This document shows positions 50,674 to 60,138 of a DNA stretch of 64,000 nt, piece by piece. Origin of the DNA: Duganella radicis (GTDB lineage: Bacteria; Pseudomonadota; Gammaproteobacteria; Burkholderiales; Burkholderiaceae_D); the NCBI RefSeq assembly GCF_009720825.1, contig NZ_WNKY01000021.1, positions 33,817 through 97,816 of the forward strand, read 5' to 3'. A program made the position numbers and the translations under genes. The notes beneath the pieces are model-generated. The model searched no databases and had not been told where the DNA came from. It worked only from the letters and a program-made list of their open reading frames with translations. Every line of letters starts with the position of its first letter. Position 1 is the first letter of the stretch.

Positions 50674-52374
50674 ATGCACAATCTCAAGATCGGTACCCGC
50701 CTCGGCTTTGGTTTCTCGCTTATTTTGTTACTGCTGGTGGCGATGACGGTCATTGGCATCCTGCGCCTGAGCAGCGCTAGCGCGATGACTGATGTCATGA
50801 TCAACGAAAAAATCCGCGAAGAGCGCCTGATCGCGGAGTGGAGCAAGATCGTTGAGGTGAACGCCGCGCGCACCACTGGCGCATTCATGGTGCACGACCC
50901 GGCCGACCAGAAAAAGCTGGAGGCGCTGATGGCCGAATCGTCCGGTCGCGCCACCCAGATCCAGGACCAGATCGGCGCCGAGGTCGACGAGGAAGAACTC
51001 AAGCCGCTGTTCAAGCAGGTGCTGGATACGCGCAAGACCTACACCGATTTCCGCAAAGCCGTCTTCACGGCGAAGAACGCCGGCGATCTGGAAACCGCCA
51101 ACAAAATCTACGAAGGCGACATGACCCAGAGCCGCATCCGCTATCTGGGCGCGCTGAAGAACTTCGCCGACAAGCAGGCTGTTTTGCTGGACGCAACCGC
51201 CGCCAACATTCAGCAGCAGTACAAGAGTGGCCGCAACTTGTTGATCCTGTTGGGCGTGGCCGCGATCGTGCTGGGCGTGGTGGCCGCATGGTGGATCACG
51301 CACACCATCACGCGCCCGATCAATGAAGCGGTGAAGGTGGCGGAGACGGTGTCCTCGGGCGACCTGACCAGCGATATCCAGATCCACAGCAGCGACGAAA
51401 CCGGCCAGTTGATGAACGCCTTGAAAACCATGAACACCAATCTGGTGAACATCGTCAGTCAGGTACGCAACGGCACCGACCTGATGGCAACGGCATCCAC
51501 CGAGATCGCTGTGGGCAATCAGGATCTGTCGTCGCGCACCGAGGAGCAAGCCAGCTCGCTGGAGGAAACCGCGTCGTCGATGGAGCAATTGACGTCCACT
51601 GTGCGCTTCAATGCGGAGAATGCGCGCCAAGCCAACGAGCTGGCGATCAGCGCATCGGAAATCGCCAGCCGTGGCGGTTCGGTGGTGGGCGAGGTGGTGA
51701 ACACCATGGGATCGATCAACGATTCTTCGCGCAAGATCGTGGACATTATTTCGGTCATCGACGGTATCGCCTTCCAGACTAACATCCTGGCGCTGAATGC
51801 GGCGGTGGAGGCGGCGCGTGCCGGCGAGCAGGGACGCGGCTTCGCCGTGGTGGCGTCCGAGGTGCGGGTGCTGGCACAGCGTTCGGCCGCCGCCGCCAAG
51901 GACATCAAGGGCTTGATCGACGATTCCGTACAGAAGGTGCAGCAGGGTTCCGAGCTGGTGGACAAGGCCGGCCACACCATGGAGGAAATCGTCCAGAGCA
52001 TCAGCCGCGTCACGCAGATCATGACGCAGATCAGCCATGCCAGCGAGGAGCAGAGCATCGGCATCGCACAGGTGAACGATGCGATCACGCAGATGGATCA
52101 GGTGACGCAGCAGAATGCCGCGCTGGTGGAGGAGGCGGCTGCGGCGGCGGAATCGATGCAGGAGCAGTCGGCCAAGCTGGCGGACGTGGTCAGCGTGTTC
52201 AAGCTGGACGCCGCGAATGCGCCGCCAGCCCTGCCGCGTGCCGCGGCGCCGGCGCGCGCCAAGGCGCTGCCACGCCGCATGCCGGCGGTGGCCGCGCCCA
52301 AGCCGGCGGCGCCTGCCGCGCCGCGCAAGGCCGTCGCCACCGCCAACGAATCGGGCGACTGGGAAGAGTTCTAA
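50674..52374 (+). CDS. methyl-accepting chemotaxis protein with CheR-binding tail
   Basis: 566 aa. Membrane segments at about residues 11-31 and 189-210 flank a periplasmic four-helix-bundle sensor (about 35-185). HAMP (about 210-265) is followed by the signalling hairpin with FQTNILALNAAVEAARAGEQGRGFAVVASEVR. The C-terminus is an Ala/Pro linker ending in DWEEF, matching the x-W-x-x-F pentapeptide that binds CheR methyltransferase. The start at 50674 follows AGGGAG. It sits 104 bp after tssA on the same strand, but a functional link to T6SS is not shown. Confidence 0.95.
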   Translation: MHNLKIGTRLGFGFSLILLLLVAMTVIGILRLSSASAMTDVMINEKIREERLIAEWSKIVEVNAARTTGAFMVHDPADQKKLEALMAESSGRATQIQDQIGAEVDEEELKPLFKQVLDTRKTYTDFRKAVFTAKNAGDLETANKIYEGDMTQSRIRYLGALKNFADKQAVLLDATAANIQQQYKSGRNLLILLGVAAIVLGVVAAWWITHTITRPINEAVKVAETVSSGDLTSDIQIHSSDETGQLMNALKTMNTNLVNIVSQVRNGTDLMATASTEIAVGNQDLSSRTEEQASSLEETASSMEQLTSTVRFNAENARQANELAISASEIASRGGSVVGEVVNTMGSINDSSRKIVDIISVIDGIAFQTNILALNAAVEAARAGEQGRGFAVVASEVRVLAQRSAAAAKDIKGLIDDSVQKVQQGSELVDKAGHTMEEIVQSISRVTQIMTQISHASEEQSIGIAQVNDAITQMDQVTQQNAALVEEAAAAAESMQEQSAKLADVVSVFKLDAANAPPALPRAAAPARAKALPRRMPAVAAPKPAAPAAPRKAVATANESGDWEEF

Positions 52375-52389
52375 GTACAATGGCGGTCT

Positions 52390-53010
52390 ATGAATACCGC
52401 CAAGCTATCCACGCGGCGCGCAGTGTGCGCCGCGTGTCTCCGTCCACAGCAGACCTGCATATGCCGTTGGGTGACTGCGCTGCCTAATCAGGTGGAAGTC
52501 CTGATACTTCAACATCCCATGGAAGTCAGCAATGCCAAGGGCAGCGCGCGTCTGCTGCATTTGAGCTTGTCCAATAGCCGGCTGGAAGTGGGCGAGACGT
52601 TCGAGCCGCGGCATCTGCAAGCGCTGCTCTCGCCGGAGCGGCGCAACGTGCTGCTGTACCCGGATACGGAAGATGCATCGCGCGGCCTGGCGCGGCCGCC
52701 GTCCTTCGATGCCGCCTGGCTCGACGGGCCGCTACGGCTGGTGGTGCTGGACGGGACCTGGCGCAAGAGCCGCAAGATGCTGTATCTGAATCCGCTGCTG
52801 CAAACCTTGCCGCGCCTTCCACTGCGCGATACGCCGCCGTCGCATTACCTGATCCGCAAGGCACACTTGCCGGACCAGCTGTCCACGCTGGAAGCCACGG
52901 TGTACGCGCTGGCGCAGCTGGAAAACGATATAAACAAATTCAATCCGCTGATCGACGCCTTTGACGGCTTTGTCGCGCAGCAGGCGAATTACGTTACGAA
53001 ATCAGTTTGA
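52390..53010 (+). CDS. tapT: tRNA-uridine aminocarboxypropyltransferase (DTW domain)
   Basis: 206 aa. An N-terminal zinc cluster CAACLRPQQTCIC and the DTW-type motif VVLDGTWRKSRKML, followed by SHYLIRKAH and STLEATVYALAQLE. These identify the TapT/YfiP family, which adds the acp group to U47 of tRNA. Cytosolic. Its 3' end overlaps the convergent Hsp70-type gene by 17 bp. The start MNTAKLSTRR follows the MCP by 15 bp. Confidence 0.9.
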   Translation: MNTAKLSTRRAVCAACLRPQQTCICRWVTALPNQVEVLILQHPMEVSNAKGSARLLHLSLSNSRLEVGETFEPRHLQALLSPERRNVLLYPDTEDASRGLARPPSFDAAWLDGPLRLVVLDGTWRKSRKMLYLNPLLQTLPRLPLRDTPPSHYLIRKAHLPDQLSTLEATVYALAQLENDINKFNPLIDAFDGFVAQQANYVTKSV

Positions 53011-55843
53011 GACCCGGCGGCAGGGCGTCGCCCAGCATGCGTTTTTCGTCGGCCTGGTCGAGCTGTACCACCTCGCGCACCATGGCGCTCCAGTTGGCCG
53101 GCGCGCCGACGGCGTTCAGGCGGCGCAGCACTTCGGCGCGCAGGGCTTCGTTGATGTCGCGCGAGCGGTCGCCGGTCATGCGGGCGAGATGCGAGGCCGC
53201 GAAGCCGGCCGGTTCCACCTTCTTCCAATCCAGTCCCAGTACCGCGTCCAGCCATTGTTCGACGGTGGCGGTGTCCACCACATCATGCGCGCTGCCATGG
53301 AAGGGCTGGCGCGCACCGACGCGGCTCAATCCCCACAGGAAGCGGCCTTGCGTGGCTTCGGCCTTGGCCAGATTGGCGGCGCCGTTACGGGTTTTGTCGG
53401 CGGCGGCTTTGCCTGCGGCCTTGGTGGCTTTATGCAGCTGCTCCAGCATCCAGGCGCCGATTTCGGCCTTGTAGTTGCCGGGGATGCGTTCCAGCGATGC
53501 GCCTAAACGCAACATGTCTTCCTCGCTGCCGTTGACCAGCGTGACGGGGCGGCGGCCGCGTTCAGCGGCATCGGCTTGCACGTTGAAGGCGAAATCGTCC
53601 AGCACGCGCAATTGCGCTGCCACGCTCAAGCCGCCGGAGACGCGGCGCCACAGCGTCCACCATTCGGCGCAGACCTGGCTATCCTTGTGGTTTTGGACGC
53701 CGGTTTCGAACATGGCCCATAGGTGTTCGATGCGCCATTCATCCAGCGTGTGGCCGAAGCCAGGACGCAGGCAGTAGCCGCTCAGGTTAAGCCATGCGCG
53801 TTCGTGTTCGGACGAGCGGCGGCGGCCTTTGGCGCGTTCCATCAGGGTGTCGAACAGGCGGCGCAGCACAGGCGTGGTCCAGCTCTCGCGGCTGCCCAGC
53901 AGGTGTTCGAGCTGGGTGCGCAGTTGCTTCACTTCCTTGATGTCGACTTGTTGCGCGCGGCTGCCGAAGATGCGGTCGATTTTTTCGATGGCGGCGGCGA
54001 GGCCGGCCGGCATTGGCGCTTCGTCGATGGCTTCGGCTTCGGGCGTGGTGTCGCCGCGTAGCTGGAATTCGAGCAGCCAGCGTTGCTGGCCTTCCTTGGC
54101 AACGCAGTGGACTTCCAGCGTGCCGACTTCGCTCAGTGTAGCGGCCAGTTGGACGGGGATTTCCTTGCGCGCGTCGGCGGCGCTGCTGTCGCGCAGGACG
54201 GTGGCGATCGGCGGCAGCTGGATGTACTCGTCCGGCTGGAGCTCGACCACGTCGCCGGCTCGTGGGGCGTCGGCGGTGGCGGAGGTCAGGTGGAAGCGTA
54301 CTGGCCGGCCAAGGCGGAGGGCGAAGGTGCGGTCGGCCAGCAGCAGTTCTTTGTTCTCGGCGGCGCCGCGCGGCAGGATGCAGATGGCGCGGCGTGGCTT
54401 GTCGGCTGGCCCGCTGTCGTCCAGCAGCAGGAAGTAGCTGCGCGCGGAGCCGCCGCCGATCACTGGCGCTTGTCCCGATTGACCGAGCGCGTAGGCGACG
54501 CCGCCGCGTGCCACGGCGACGTCGGGGTTGTCGTTGTGCAGGACGCGCAGCGCCTGTTGGCGCCAGCCTGCCAGCGTGGCCTCCAGGCGGCGCGCCAGTG
54601 CGTCGGCGCGGAATACACCGCCGTTGAGCAGCAGCGTATCCGGGATTGGGATGATGGTGCTGTCGGCGGGCAGGCCGAGAGCTTCACGCGCGGCGGCGGC
54701 GTGCTGGCGCAGGAAGCCGGCCAGATGGCGTGTGATAGCGGCATCGCTGGCGTAGGGGAGGCCGAATTCGATGATCGCGCCGCGCGCGCGTTTCGCCGGC
54801 TCTTGCGTTTCGTTGAACGGGAAGAAGCCGTCTACGACGAGGGCCGTGACCTCGTCGCGCGTCAGGTCAGCGGAGCGCGAGCCGCCGATCAGGCGTGAGC
54901 CGGAGCCCAGCAGCGTGACGGTGGTGCGCTCCGGCGCATCGGCCGCCAGCAGCAACTCCTTCGCCGCACGGCAGCGCTCCGCCAACTGCGAAAGCCGCGC
55001 CGCCGACAGGCGCGCCGGCTCGCCACCGGCCATGCGCGATTCGACCAAGTGAGCGAGGGCGAGGTCCATGTTGTCGCCGCCGAGGATCAGGTGGTTGCCG
55101 ACGCCGATGCGGCTGATGGCCGGCGCACCATCGACGGCATCGACTTTCATCAGGCTGAAGTCGGTGGTGCCGCCGCCGACGTCGCACACCAACACCAGCC
55201 GCGTATCGGCCAACTGCTCGCCCAGGACATCGCGCTGGCGATATAGCCAATCATAAAACGCCGCCTGCGGTTCCTCCAACAATCGCAACGAAGGCAATCC
55301 CGCCATGCGCGCCGCTTCCAGGGTCAGCGCACGCGCGCCCTCATCGAACGACGCGGGAATGGTCAGTACTATTTGCTGCTTTTCCAGCGGATGCGCCGCA
55401 AAGCGCACATTCCATGCATGACGCAAATGCGCCAGATACGAAGCACTGGCCGCCACCGGTGACACCTTGGCCACGTCCGCCTCCGCACCCCAGGGCAGAA
55501 TCGGCGCCATGCGATCCACCTGCGGATGCGAAAGCCAGCTCTTGGCGCTGGCCACCAGCCGGCCCGGCACCTGCCCTCCGAGCTTGCGCGCCAGACGGCC
55601 GACGACCACTTGCCGCACGCCGGCGACATCCTCCGCCCGCCAGGGCAACTGAAGATCGCCGTCCGCCACCTCGCCATCCGCCGGGTGATAGCGCAAGGAT
55701 GGCAGCAACGCCGCCGCACCAATCTCGCCGGGCGCCGTCAGCTGATCGATATCGAACAGCCGAATCTCGGCGCTGCCGGCTTCCGCATAGGCCATTACCG
55801 TATTGGTGGTGCCAAGATCGATGCTGACGACGTATTTACTCAT
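52994..55843 (-). CDS. Hsp70-like protein with DUF3731-type C-terminal extension
   Basis: 949 aa, half as long again as DnaK. The N-terminal actin-like ATPase has DLGTTNTVMAYAE, LEEPQAAFYDW and VCDVGGGTTDFSLMKVD. The substrate-binding part is unlike DnaK and is followed by a 300-residue helical extension from about residue 640, resembling DUF3731. Such long Hsp70 homologues occur next to a second Hsp70-like gene and a DUF2760 gene across Proteobacteria; the function is unknown. It overlaps the partner gene by 4 bp and is the last gene of the operon. Confidence 0.88.
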   Translation of the reverse strand: MSKYVVSIDLGTTNTVMAYAEAGSAEIRLFDIDQLTAPGEIGAAALLPSLRYHPADGEVADGDLQLPWRAEDVAGVRQVVVGRLARKLGGQVPGRLVASAKSWLSHPQVDRMAPILPWGAEADVAKVSPVAASASYLAHLRHAWNVRFAAHPLEKQQIVLTIPASFDEGARALTLEAARMAGLPSLRLLEEPQAAFYDWLYRQRDVLGEQLADTRLVLVCDVGGGTTDFSLMKVDAVDGAPAISRIGVGNHLILGGDNMDLALAHLVESRMAGGEPARLSAARLSQLAERCRAAKELLLAADAPERTTVTLLGSGSRLIGGSRSADLTRDEVTALVVDGFFPFNETQEPAKRARGAIIEFGLPYASDAAITRHLAGFLRQHAAAAREALGLPADSTIIPIPDTLLLNGGVFRADALARRLEATLAGWRQQALRVLHNDNPDVAVARGGVAYALGQSGQAPVIGGGSARSYFLLLDDSGPADKPRRAICILPRGAAENKELLLADRTFALRLGRPVRFHLTSATADAPRAGDVVELQPDEYIQLPPIATVLRDSSAADARKEIPVQLAATLSEVGTLEVHCVAKEGQQRWLLEFQLRGDTTPEAEAIDEAPMPAGLAAAIEKIDRIFGSRAQQVDIKEVKQLRTQLEHLLGSRESWTTPVLRRLFDTLMERAKGRRRSSEHERAWLNLSGYCLRPGFGHTLDEWRIEHLWAMFETGVQNHKDSQVCAEWWTLWRRVSGGLSVAAQLRVLDDFAFNVQADAAERGRRPVTLVNGSEEDMLRLGASLERIPGNYKAEIGAWMLEQLHKATKAAGKAAADKTRNGAANLAKAEATQGRFLWGLSRVGARQPFHGSAHDVVDTATVEQWLDAVLGLDWKKVEPAGFAASHLARMTGDRSRDINEALRAEVLRRLNAVGAPANWSAMVREVVQLDQADEKRMLGDALPPGLKLIS

Positions 55844-57684
55844 GCGCTGCGAACGTCAAACTCCACCTTCCAGCGCTGGCCGTCATTGGCTACAGCGGCC
55901 AGTTCCAGCGTACCGGATTCCGTCGCCATGGCATGCAAGCGCACCTGCACCACATCGCCGGCCTGGCGGCCTTCCGGCGACAGATTGGCCTGAATCTCGT
56001 TCATCTCGATCAGCTCATCCGGGCCCCAGAAGTCCAGCAGATCGCCAATCTGGTCCTGGCGGCGCACGGAAGAACCAAAGAAGCGGAACTGCACCGGCTC
56101 ACCAACCACCAGGCCAAACTCCTGGTTCGGCAACTCGATCTCGCTGCCTTCCTCCATGCCGAACGGCGCCACGCAGAGCGCCTGAATCGGCGGCTCCATG
56201 CCCGGAATCGCCGGCATGGCCGACTCGATCGCCACGTAGTACGAACGCGCCGTACCGCCACGAATGCGCACGCCGCTGCCGCGACGCACGTAGCTGTAAT
56301 AAGCCGCACCGCGTGCCACCGCCAGATCCAGATCGGCGCCGCTCAGCATGCGCGCAGGTTCCGCGCCTTCGAGATACAACCAGTCGTTGATGGTGCCCAT
56401 GATGCGCTGCGCCAGCAGGTCCGACTTGAACACGCCGCCGTTGAACAGCACCGCGGTCGGATGCAAGAACGTCGCGTCGGCACCTTGTTTGCCGGCGTAG
56501 CCTTCCAGCTCCGCCGTCGCGCCAACCTGACGTGCGAGGAACGCGGCCAGATGGCGCGTGATGCCGGCGTCCTGCGCGTACGGCAGGCCAAGCTGCGTCA
56601 GGCCCGCGCGCGCGCGCACGGCTGGACGCGCCGATGCTTCCACTTGCGGGAAGAAGCCGTCGAGAATGAAGGTCGACACTTCTTCGCGCGTCAGCTCAGT
56701 GCGAATCGAACCGCCGATCAGCTTCGAGCCACGGCTCGGCACCACGATAGGCCATGTCGCCACGGTTTCATCGGCCAGCAGCTTTTCCTTGGCGGTGCGG
56801 CAGCCGTAGGTCAGCGCGCGCATCTGCCATGCGTCCAGCTGCGTGCCGTTGGCGGCCAGCTTGCGCGCCACCAGATGCGCCAGCGCCAGATCCATATTGT
56901 CGCCGCCGAGCAGAATGTGATCGCCCACCGCGATGCGATGCGGTTCCAGCACGCCATCGCGTTCCAGCACGGCGATCAGCGAAAAGTCGCTGGTGCCGCC
57001 GCCCACGTCGACCACCAGGATAATGTCGCCCGGTTTAACTTCCTTGCGCCAGCGGCCTTCGCTGCCCTGAATCCAGCTATACAAAGCGGCCTGCGGTTCT
57101 TCCAGCAGCGTGAGGTTGGTGTAGCCGGCGGCGCGGGCCGCATCGGCGGTCAGTTCGCGCGCGCCCGGATCGAAGGATGCGGGAATCGTCACCGTCACCG
57201 CCTGCTCCCCGAACGGCGCGTCAGGGTGTGCCTGCTCCCATGCCTTGCGCAGGTGGGTCAGGTAGCGGGTCGACGCGTCCAGCGGCGATACGCGCGAGAC
57301 TTCTTCCGGCGCGTCGCTGGGCAGCAGTGCCGAACGGCGGTCCACACCCGGATGGCTCAACCAGCTCTTGGCGCTGGAGACCAGGCGAATCGGCGTGGTG
57401 GCGCCACGGCTGCGCGCCATCTCGCCGGCCACGCCGGTCAGTTCTTCCGCGCTTTGCTGCCACGGCAGATTGTTCTCGCCCGGCGCCAGTTCTTCGGCAT
57501 GCGGCAGATACAGGAAGGACGGCAGCAACGGCAGTTCTTCCACCGTGCCCGGTGCGGTCAGCTGTGGGATGGCCAGCACGCCGTGCTGGGTTTTCTCGCC
57601 GTCGCTGGCTTGCAGGTTCACATACGACAGCGCGCTGTGCGTGGTGCCAAGGTCGATGCCGATGGCGTAACGAGGATCGCTCAC
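55840..57684 (-). CDS. Hsp70 family protein (partner)
   Basis: 614 aa. ATPase motifs DLGTTHSALSY, LLEEPQAALYSW and VVDVGGGTSDFSL, and HILLGGDNMDLALAHLV. The remaining part keeps the Hsp70 phosphate-2 GGVF block (LFNGGVFKSDLLAQRI) and has a C-terminal beta domain. No J-domain or GrpE gene is adjacent, and there is no EEVD-like tail. It starts 4 bp inside the DUF2760 gene end (ATGA) and ends in a 4-bp overlap with the longer Hsp70 gene, so all three are made together. Confidence 0.9.
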   Translation of the reverse strand: MSDPRYAIGIDLGTTHSALSYVNLQASDGEKTQHGVLAIPQLTAPGTVEELPLLPSFLYLPHAEELAPGENNLPWQQSAEELTGVAGEMARSRGATTPIRLVSSAKSWLSHPGVDRRSALLPSDAPEEVSRVSPLDASTRYLTHLRKAWEQAHPDAPFGEQAVTVTIPASFDPGARELTADAARAAGYTNLTLLEEPQAALYSWIQGSEGRWRKEVKPGDIILVVDVGGGTSDFSLIAVLERDGVLEPHRIAVGDHILLGGDNMDLALAHLVARKLAANGTQLDAWQMRALTYGCRTAKEKLLADETVATWPIVVPSRGSKLIGGSIRTELTREEVSTFILDGFFPQVEASARPAVRARAGLTQLGLPYAQDAGITRHLAAFLARQVGATAELEGYAGKQGADATFLHPTAVLFNGGVFKSDLLAQRIMGTINDWLYLEGAEPARMLSGADLDLAVARGAAYYSYVRRGSGVRIRGGTARSYYVAIESAMPAIPGMEPPIQALCVAPFGMEEGSEIELPNQEFGLVVGEPVQFRFFGSSVRRQDQIGDLLDFWGPDELIEMNEIQANLSPEGRQAGDVVQVRLHAMATESGTLELAAVANDGQRWKVEFDVRSA

Positions 57685-58259
57685 AGTTCCACCTCCGCCG
57701 GCGCCAGGATGGAGGCGTCGTGCGCTTCCGCCAGTTTCGGCAGGCGCACCTCGGCCGAACGCCAGCCGCGATGGCTCAGCGTGCCCTTGAACGGCGCCTT
57801 GCCGACCACGTTGCCGGTCAGGCGCACGGCGGCGGCGTCAAAGCCCTCCGGCAGTTCGATGCGGCTGCCTTCGGCCTCGCTGCGCACCGGCTGGATGGTG
57901 AAGTGTTCTTTCAGCACTTTGGCGCAGCCTTCGTGCACCACGCGCGCGGCGGCGCCGATATCGGCGTCGGAGTAGGCCGACAGATTTTCCTGCGTGAAGT
58001 CGATCAGGCGCGCTTCGCGCTGGAACAGCGACAGCAGTTGCAGGGCGGCGTCTGGCGTGGCGACGCGTAACGTCACCGGCGCAGGGGCCGGAGCGGGCGC
58101 AGGGGCCGGCGCCACCGGCGCGGCTGCCGGTTGTGGTGCGTCGTCGATGCGGGTCAGGCGGGCCGCATATTCAGCGTCGGACAGGGCGCGGAAGAAGGCG
58201 CCGATCGCGATCGAAATCCGGCTGAAGAAAGACGGCAAAGGTTGGCTCGAATTGGTCAT
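57681..58259 (-). CDS. DUF2760 protein, first gene of the Hsp70 operon
   Basis: 192 aa from the ATG at 58259. The frame runs upstream to 58325, but MTNSSQPLPSFFSRISIAIGAFFRALSD is the usual DUF2760 start. A Pro/Ala linker (about residues 45-62) separates it from the conserved C-terminal domain: ALQLLSLFQREARLIDFTQENLSAYSDADIGAAARVVHEGC, then GTLSHRGWRSAEVRLPKL. Cytosolic. DUF2760 is known mainly as neighbour of Hsp70-like genes; it may be their client or cofactor. Confidence 0.85.
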   Translation of the reverse strand: MTNSSQPLPSFFSRISIAIGAFFRALSDAEYAARLTRIDDAPQPAAAPVAPAPAPAPAPAPVTLRVATPDAALQLLSLFQREARLIDFTQENLSAYSDADIGAAARVVHEGCAKVLKEHFTIQPVRSEAEGSRIELPEGFDAAAVRLTGNVVGKAPFKGTLSHRGWRSAEVRLPKLAEAHDASILAPAEVEL

Positions 58260-58370
58260 GTATTTACTCACTGTGTAAGGTTGCCGAACGCAGCGCCGGA
58301 CGCGCGTTGCGGCGAAGCCCGGCATGATACTTGATATTTCCCTTGATATGGCGGTTTGGAGCGCCTAGAA

Positions 58371-58390
58371 TACTGTATGTATATACAGTA
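58371..58390. promoter_or_regulatory. LexA (SOS) box before the radical SAM gene
   Basis: TACTGTATGTATATACAGTA matches the enterobacterial LexA consensus at every core position (CTGT-N8-ACAG) and lies 13 bp before the start codon at 58404. LexA should repress the downstream gene until DNA damage. It lies within the gap to the divergent DUF2760 gene, over 100 bp from that start. Confidence 0.9.
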
Positions 58391-58403
58391 TTTGGATCCA
58401 GCC

Positions 58404-59552
58404 ATGTCCCACGATGAAAACAATCAAGAGCAGGTAATGCTGCCGCCGCCATCGCTCAAGGCGCAAAAAGGGCGTGGGGCGGTGTCGAACTTGCAGGGCC
58501 GTTACGAACTCAACGCGCGTGAAGCCTATGACGACGGCTGGGAGCGCGAGGAGGAGGAAACGCGGCCGGTCAAAACACAGGTAACGGAGGAGATATGCAA
58601 GTCCATCCTCAGTCGCAATGCTTCGCCGGATTTACCCTTCAGTGTATCGCTGAATCCCTATCGCGGCTGCGAGCACGGTTGTATTTATTGTTTTGCACGG
58701 CCTACACACAGTTATCTGGGGCTGTCGCCGGGGATGGAATTCGAGAGCAAGATTTTCGCCAAGATCAATGCGCCGGAAATGCTGCGCAAGGAACTGGCCC
58801 GGCCCGGCTACGAACCGCAATCGATCGCGCTGGGCGTGAATACGGACGCCTACCAGCCCTGCGAGCGCCAGCTCAGGCTGACCCGCCGCGTGCTGGAAGT
58901 GCTGCACGAATGCCAGCACCCGGTGGGCCTGATCACCAAGTCCTCGCTGATCGAGCGCGACATCGACCTGCTGGCGCCGATGGCGGCCAAACAGCAGGCC
59001 GGCGTGGCCATCACCCTGACCACGCTGGACCCGGCCATCGCCCGCACGCTGGAACCACGCGCGGCGGCACCGGCACGCCGCCTGCGCACCATCCGCACGC
59101 TGACCGAGGCTGGCATCCCGGTGGCGGTCAGCATCGCCCCCATTATTCCGTTCATCACCGAGCCGGATATCGAACGGATACTGGAGGCGGTCAAGGAAGC
59201 CGGCGCGGTGAGCGCGCACTACACCGTGTTGCGGTTGCCGTGGGAAGTGGCGCCGCTGTTCAAGGAATGGCTGCAAGCGCACTTCCCGGAGCGGGCGCAG
59301 CGGGTGATGAACCGCGTGCGCGAAATGCGCGGCGGCAAAGACTACGACAGCAATTTCGCCACCCGCATGAAAGGCGAGGGCGTGTGGGCGGAGCTGATAC
59401 GCCAGCGCGTGAAAATCGCCAGCGAGCGTCTGGGGCTGACGGGACATGGCAGCCGCTTTCACCGCATGGACGCGTCGCAGTTCGTGCGGCCGGTGGTGGC
59501 GCCGGCGCGCGCCAGGGCGGCGGCCGAGGCGGGGCAGATGGATTTATTTTAG
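58404..59552 (+). CDS. radical SAM protein, PA0069 family, SOS-regulated
   Basis: 382 aa from the ATG at 58404; the longer frame to 58356 would start inside the LexA box. The radical SAM cluster motif is CEHGCIYC with Cys89, Cys93, Cys96. NPYRGCEHGCIYCFARPTH and ALGVNTDAYQPCERQ are typical of the PA0069/SplB-related group, suggesting a link to DNA-lesion or nucleotide repair. The Pseudomonas homologue is a LexA target as far as I recall; the box seen here fits. The substrate is unknown. Its 3' end overlaps the convergent ChaC-like gene by 9 bp. Confidence 0.9.
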   Translation: MSHDENNQEQVMLPPPSLKAQKGRGAVSNLQGRYELNAREAYDDGWEREEEETRPVKTQVTEEICKSILSRNASPDLPFSVSLNPYRGCEHGCIYCFARPTHSYLGLSPGMEFESKIFAKINAPEMLRKELARPGYEPQSIALGVNTDAYQPCERQLRLTRRVLEVLHECQHPVGLITKSSLIERDIDLLAPMAAKQQAGVAITLTTLDPAIARTLEPRAAAPARRLRTIRTLTEAGIPVAVSIAPIIPFITEPDIERILEAVKEAGAVSAHYTVLRLPWEVAPLFKEWLQAHFPERAQRVMNRVREMRGGKDYDSNFATRMKGEGVWAELIRQRVKIASERLGLTGHGSRFHRMDASQFVRPVVAPARARAAAEAGQMDLF

Positions 59553-60107
59553 CGCGGCCAGATGGCGCTCGATGTCGAACACATGCTGGTCGTGGCGGCC
59601 CAGCTCGCGCAGCGCGGTGGCGAGGTGGTTGAGGTAGTCGCTGTTTGGCCCGCTTGGTCCGGACGACCGGGCGATGTGGGCGGCAATCTCCTGTTCGGAG
59701 GCGGCGCCGAGGAAGGCGGTGTTGTCCGGCGTGGCGATGTAGACCAGGCCTTCGATTTCATCGCCGTCTTCAAAGGCGATGGACGTGGCCAGCCGCAGAT
59801 AGCCGTTCTTTTCGCGATGGTCGAGATGGGCGAACACCTCCGGCGTGATCAGGTAGGCCATGCCGTGGCAGACCGCGCCGGCCTCTTCGATGAGGGTGAC
59901 CACGCGCCCCGGCGCTTCCGGCGTGCCGCGATGGTCGTGCGAGCCCTGCCAGAAGCGCCGCGTCCAGCCGCGGATGCTGGCCGGCCGGCGTTGCAGGTAG
60001 GGGAAGTCCGCCTTGTAGATCAAGGAGCCGTAGCCAAACAGCCAAACGCTGTGATGGCCGTCAAACTTGTCCATCTGTTGATTGATGGCGATGGTGTTCG
60101 CAGTCAT
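59544..60107 (-). CDS. gamma-glutamylcyclotransferase, ChaC-like
   Basis: 187 aa. VWLFGYGSLIYKADFPYLQRRPASIRGWTRRFWQGSHDHRGTPEAPGRVVTL is the ChaC N-terminal signature; HREKNGYLR carries the catalytic Glu, and GLVYIATPDNTAFLG follows. ChaC enzymes split glutathione to 5-oxoproline and Cys-Gly in the cytosol. It is next to the SOS-regulated radical SAM gene but on the other strand. Confidence 0.9.
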   Translation of the reverse strand: MTANTIAINQQMDKFDGHHSVWLFGYGSLIYKADFPYLQRRPASIRGWTRRFWQGSHDHRGTPEAPGRVVTLIEEAGAVCHGMAYLITPEVFAHLDHREKNGYLRLATSIAFEDGDEIEGLVYIATPDNTAFLGAASEQEIAAHIARSSGPSGPNSDYLNHLATALRELGRHDQHVFDIERHLAALK

Positions 60108-60138
60108 GATGATGCATTATAAAACAGCGTTAGCGCTA

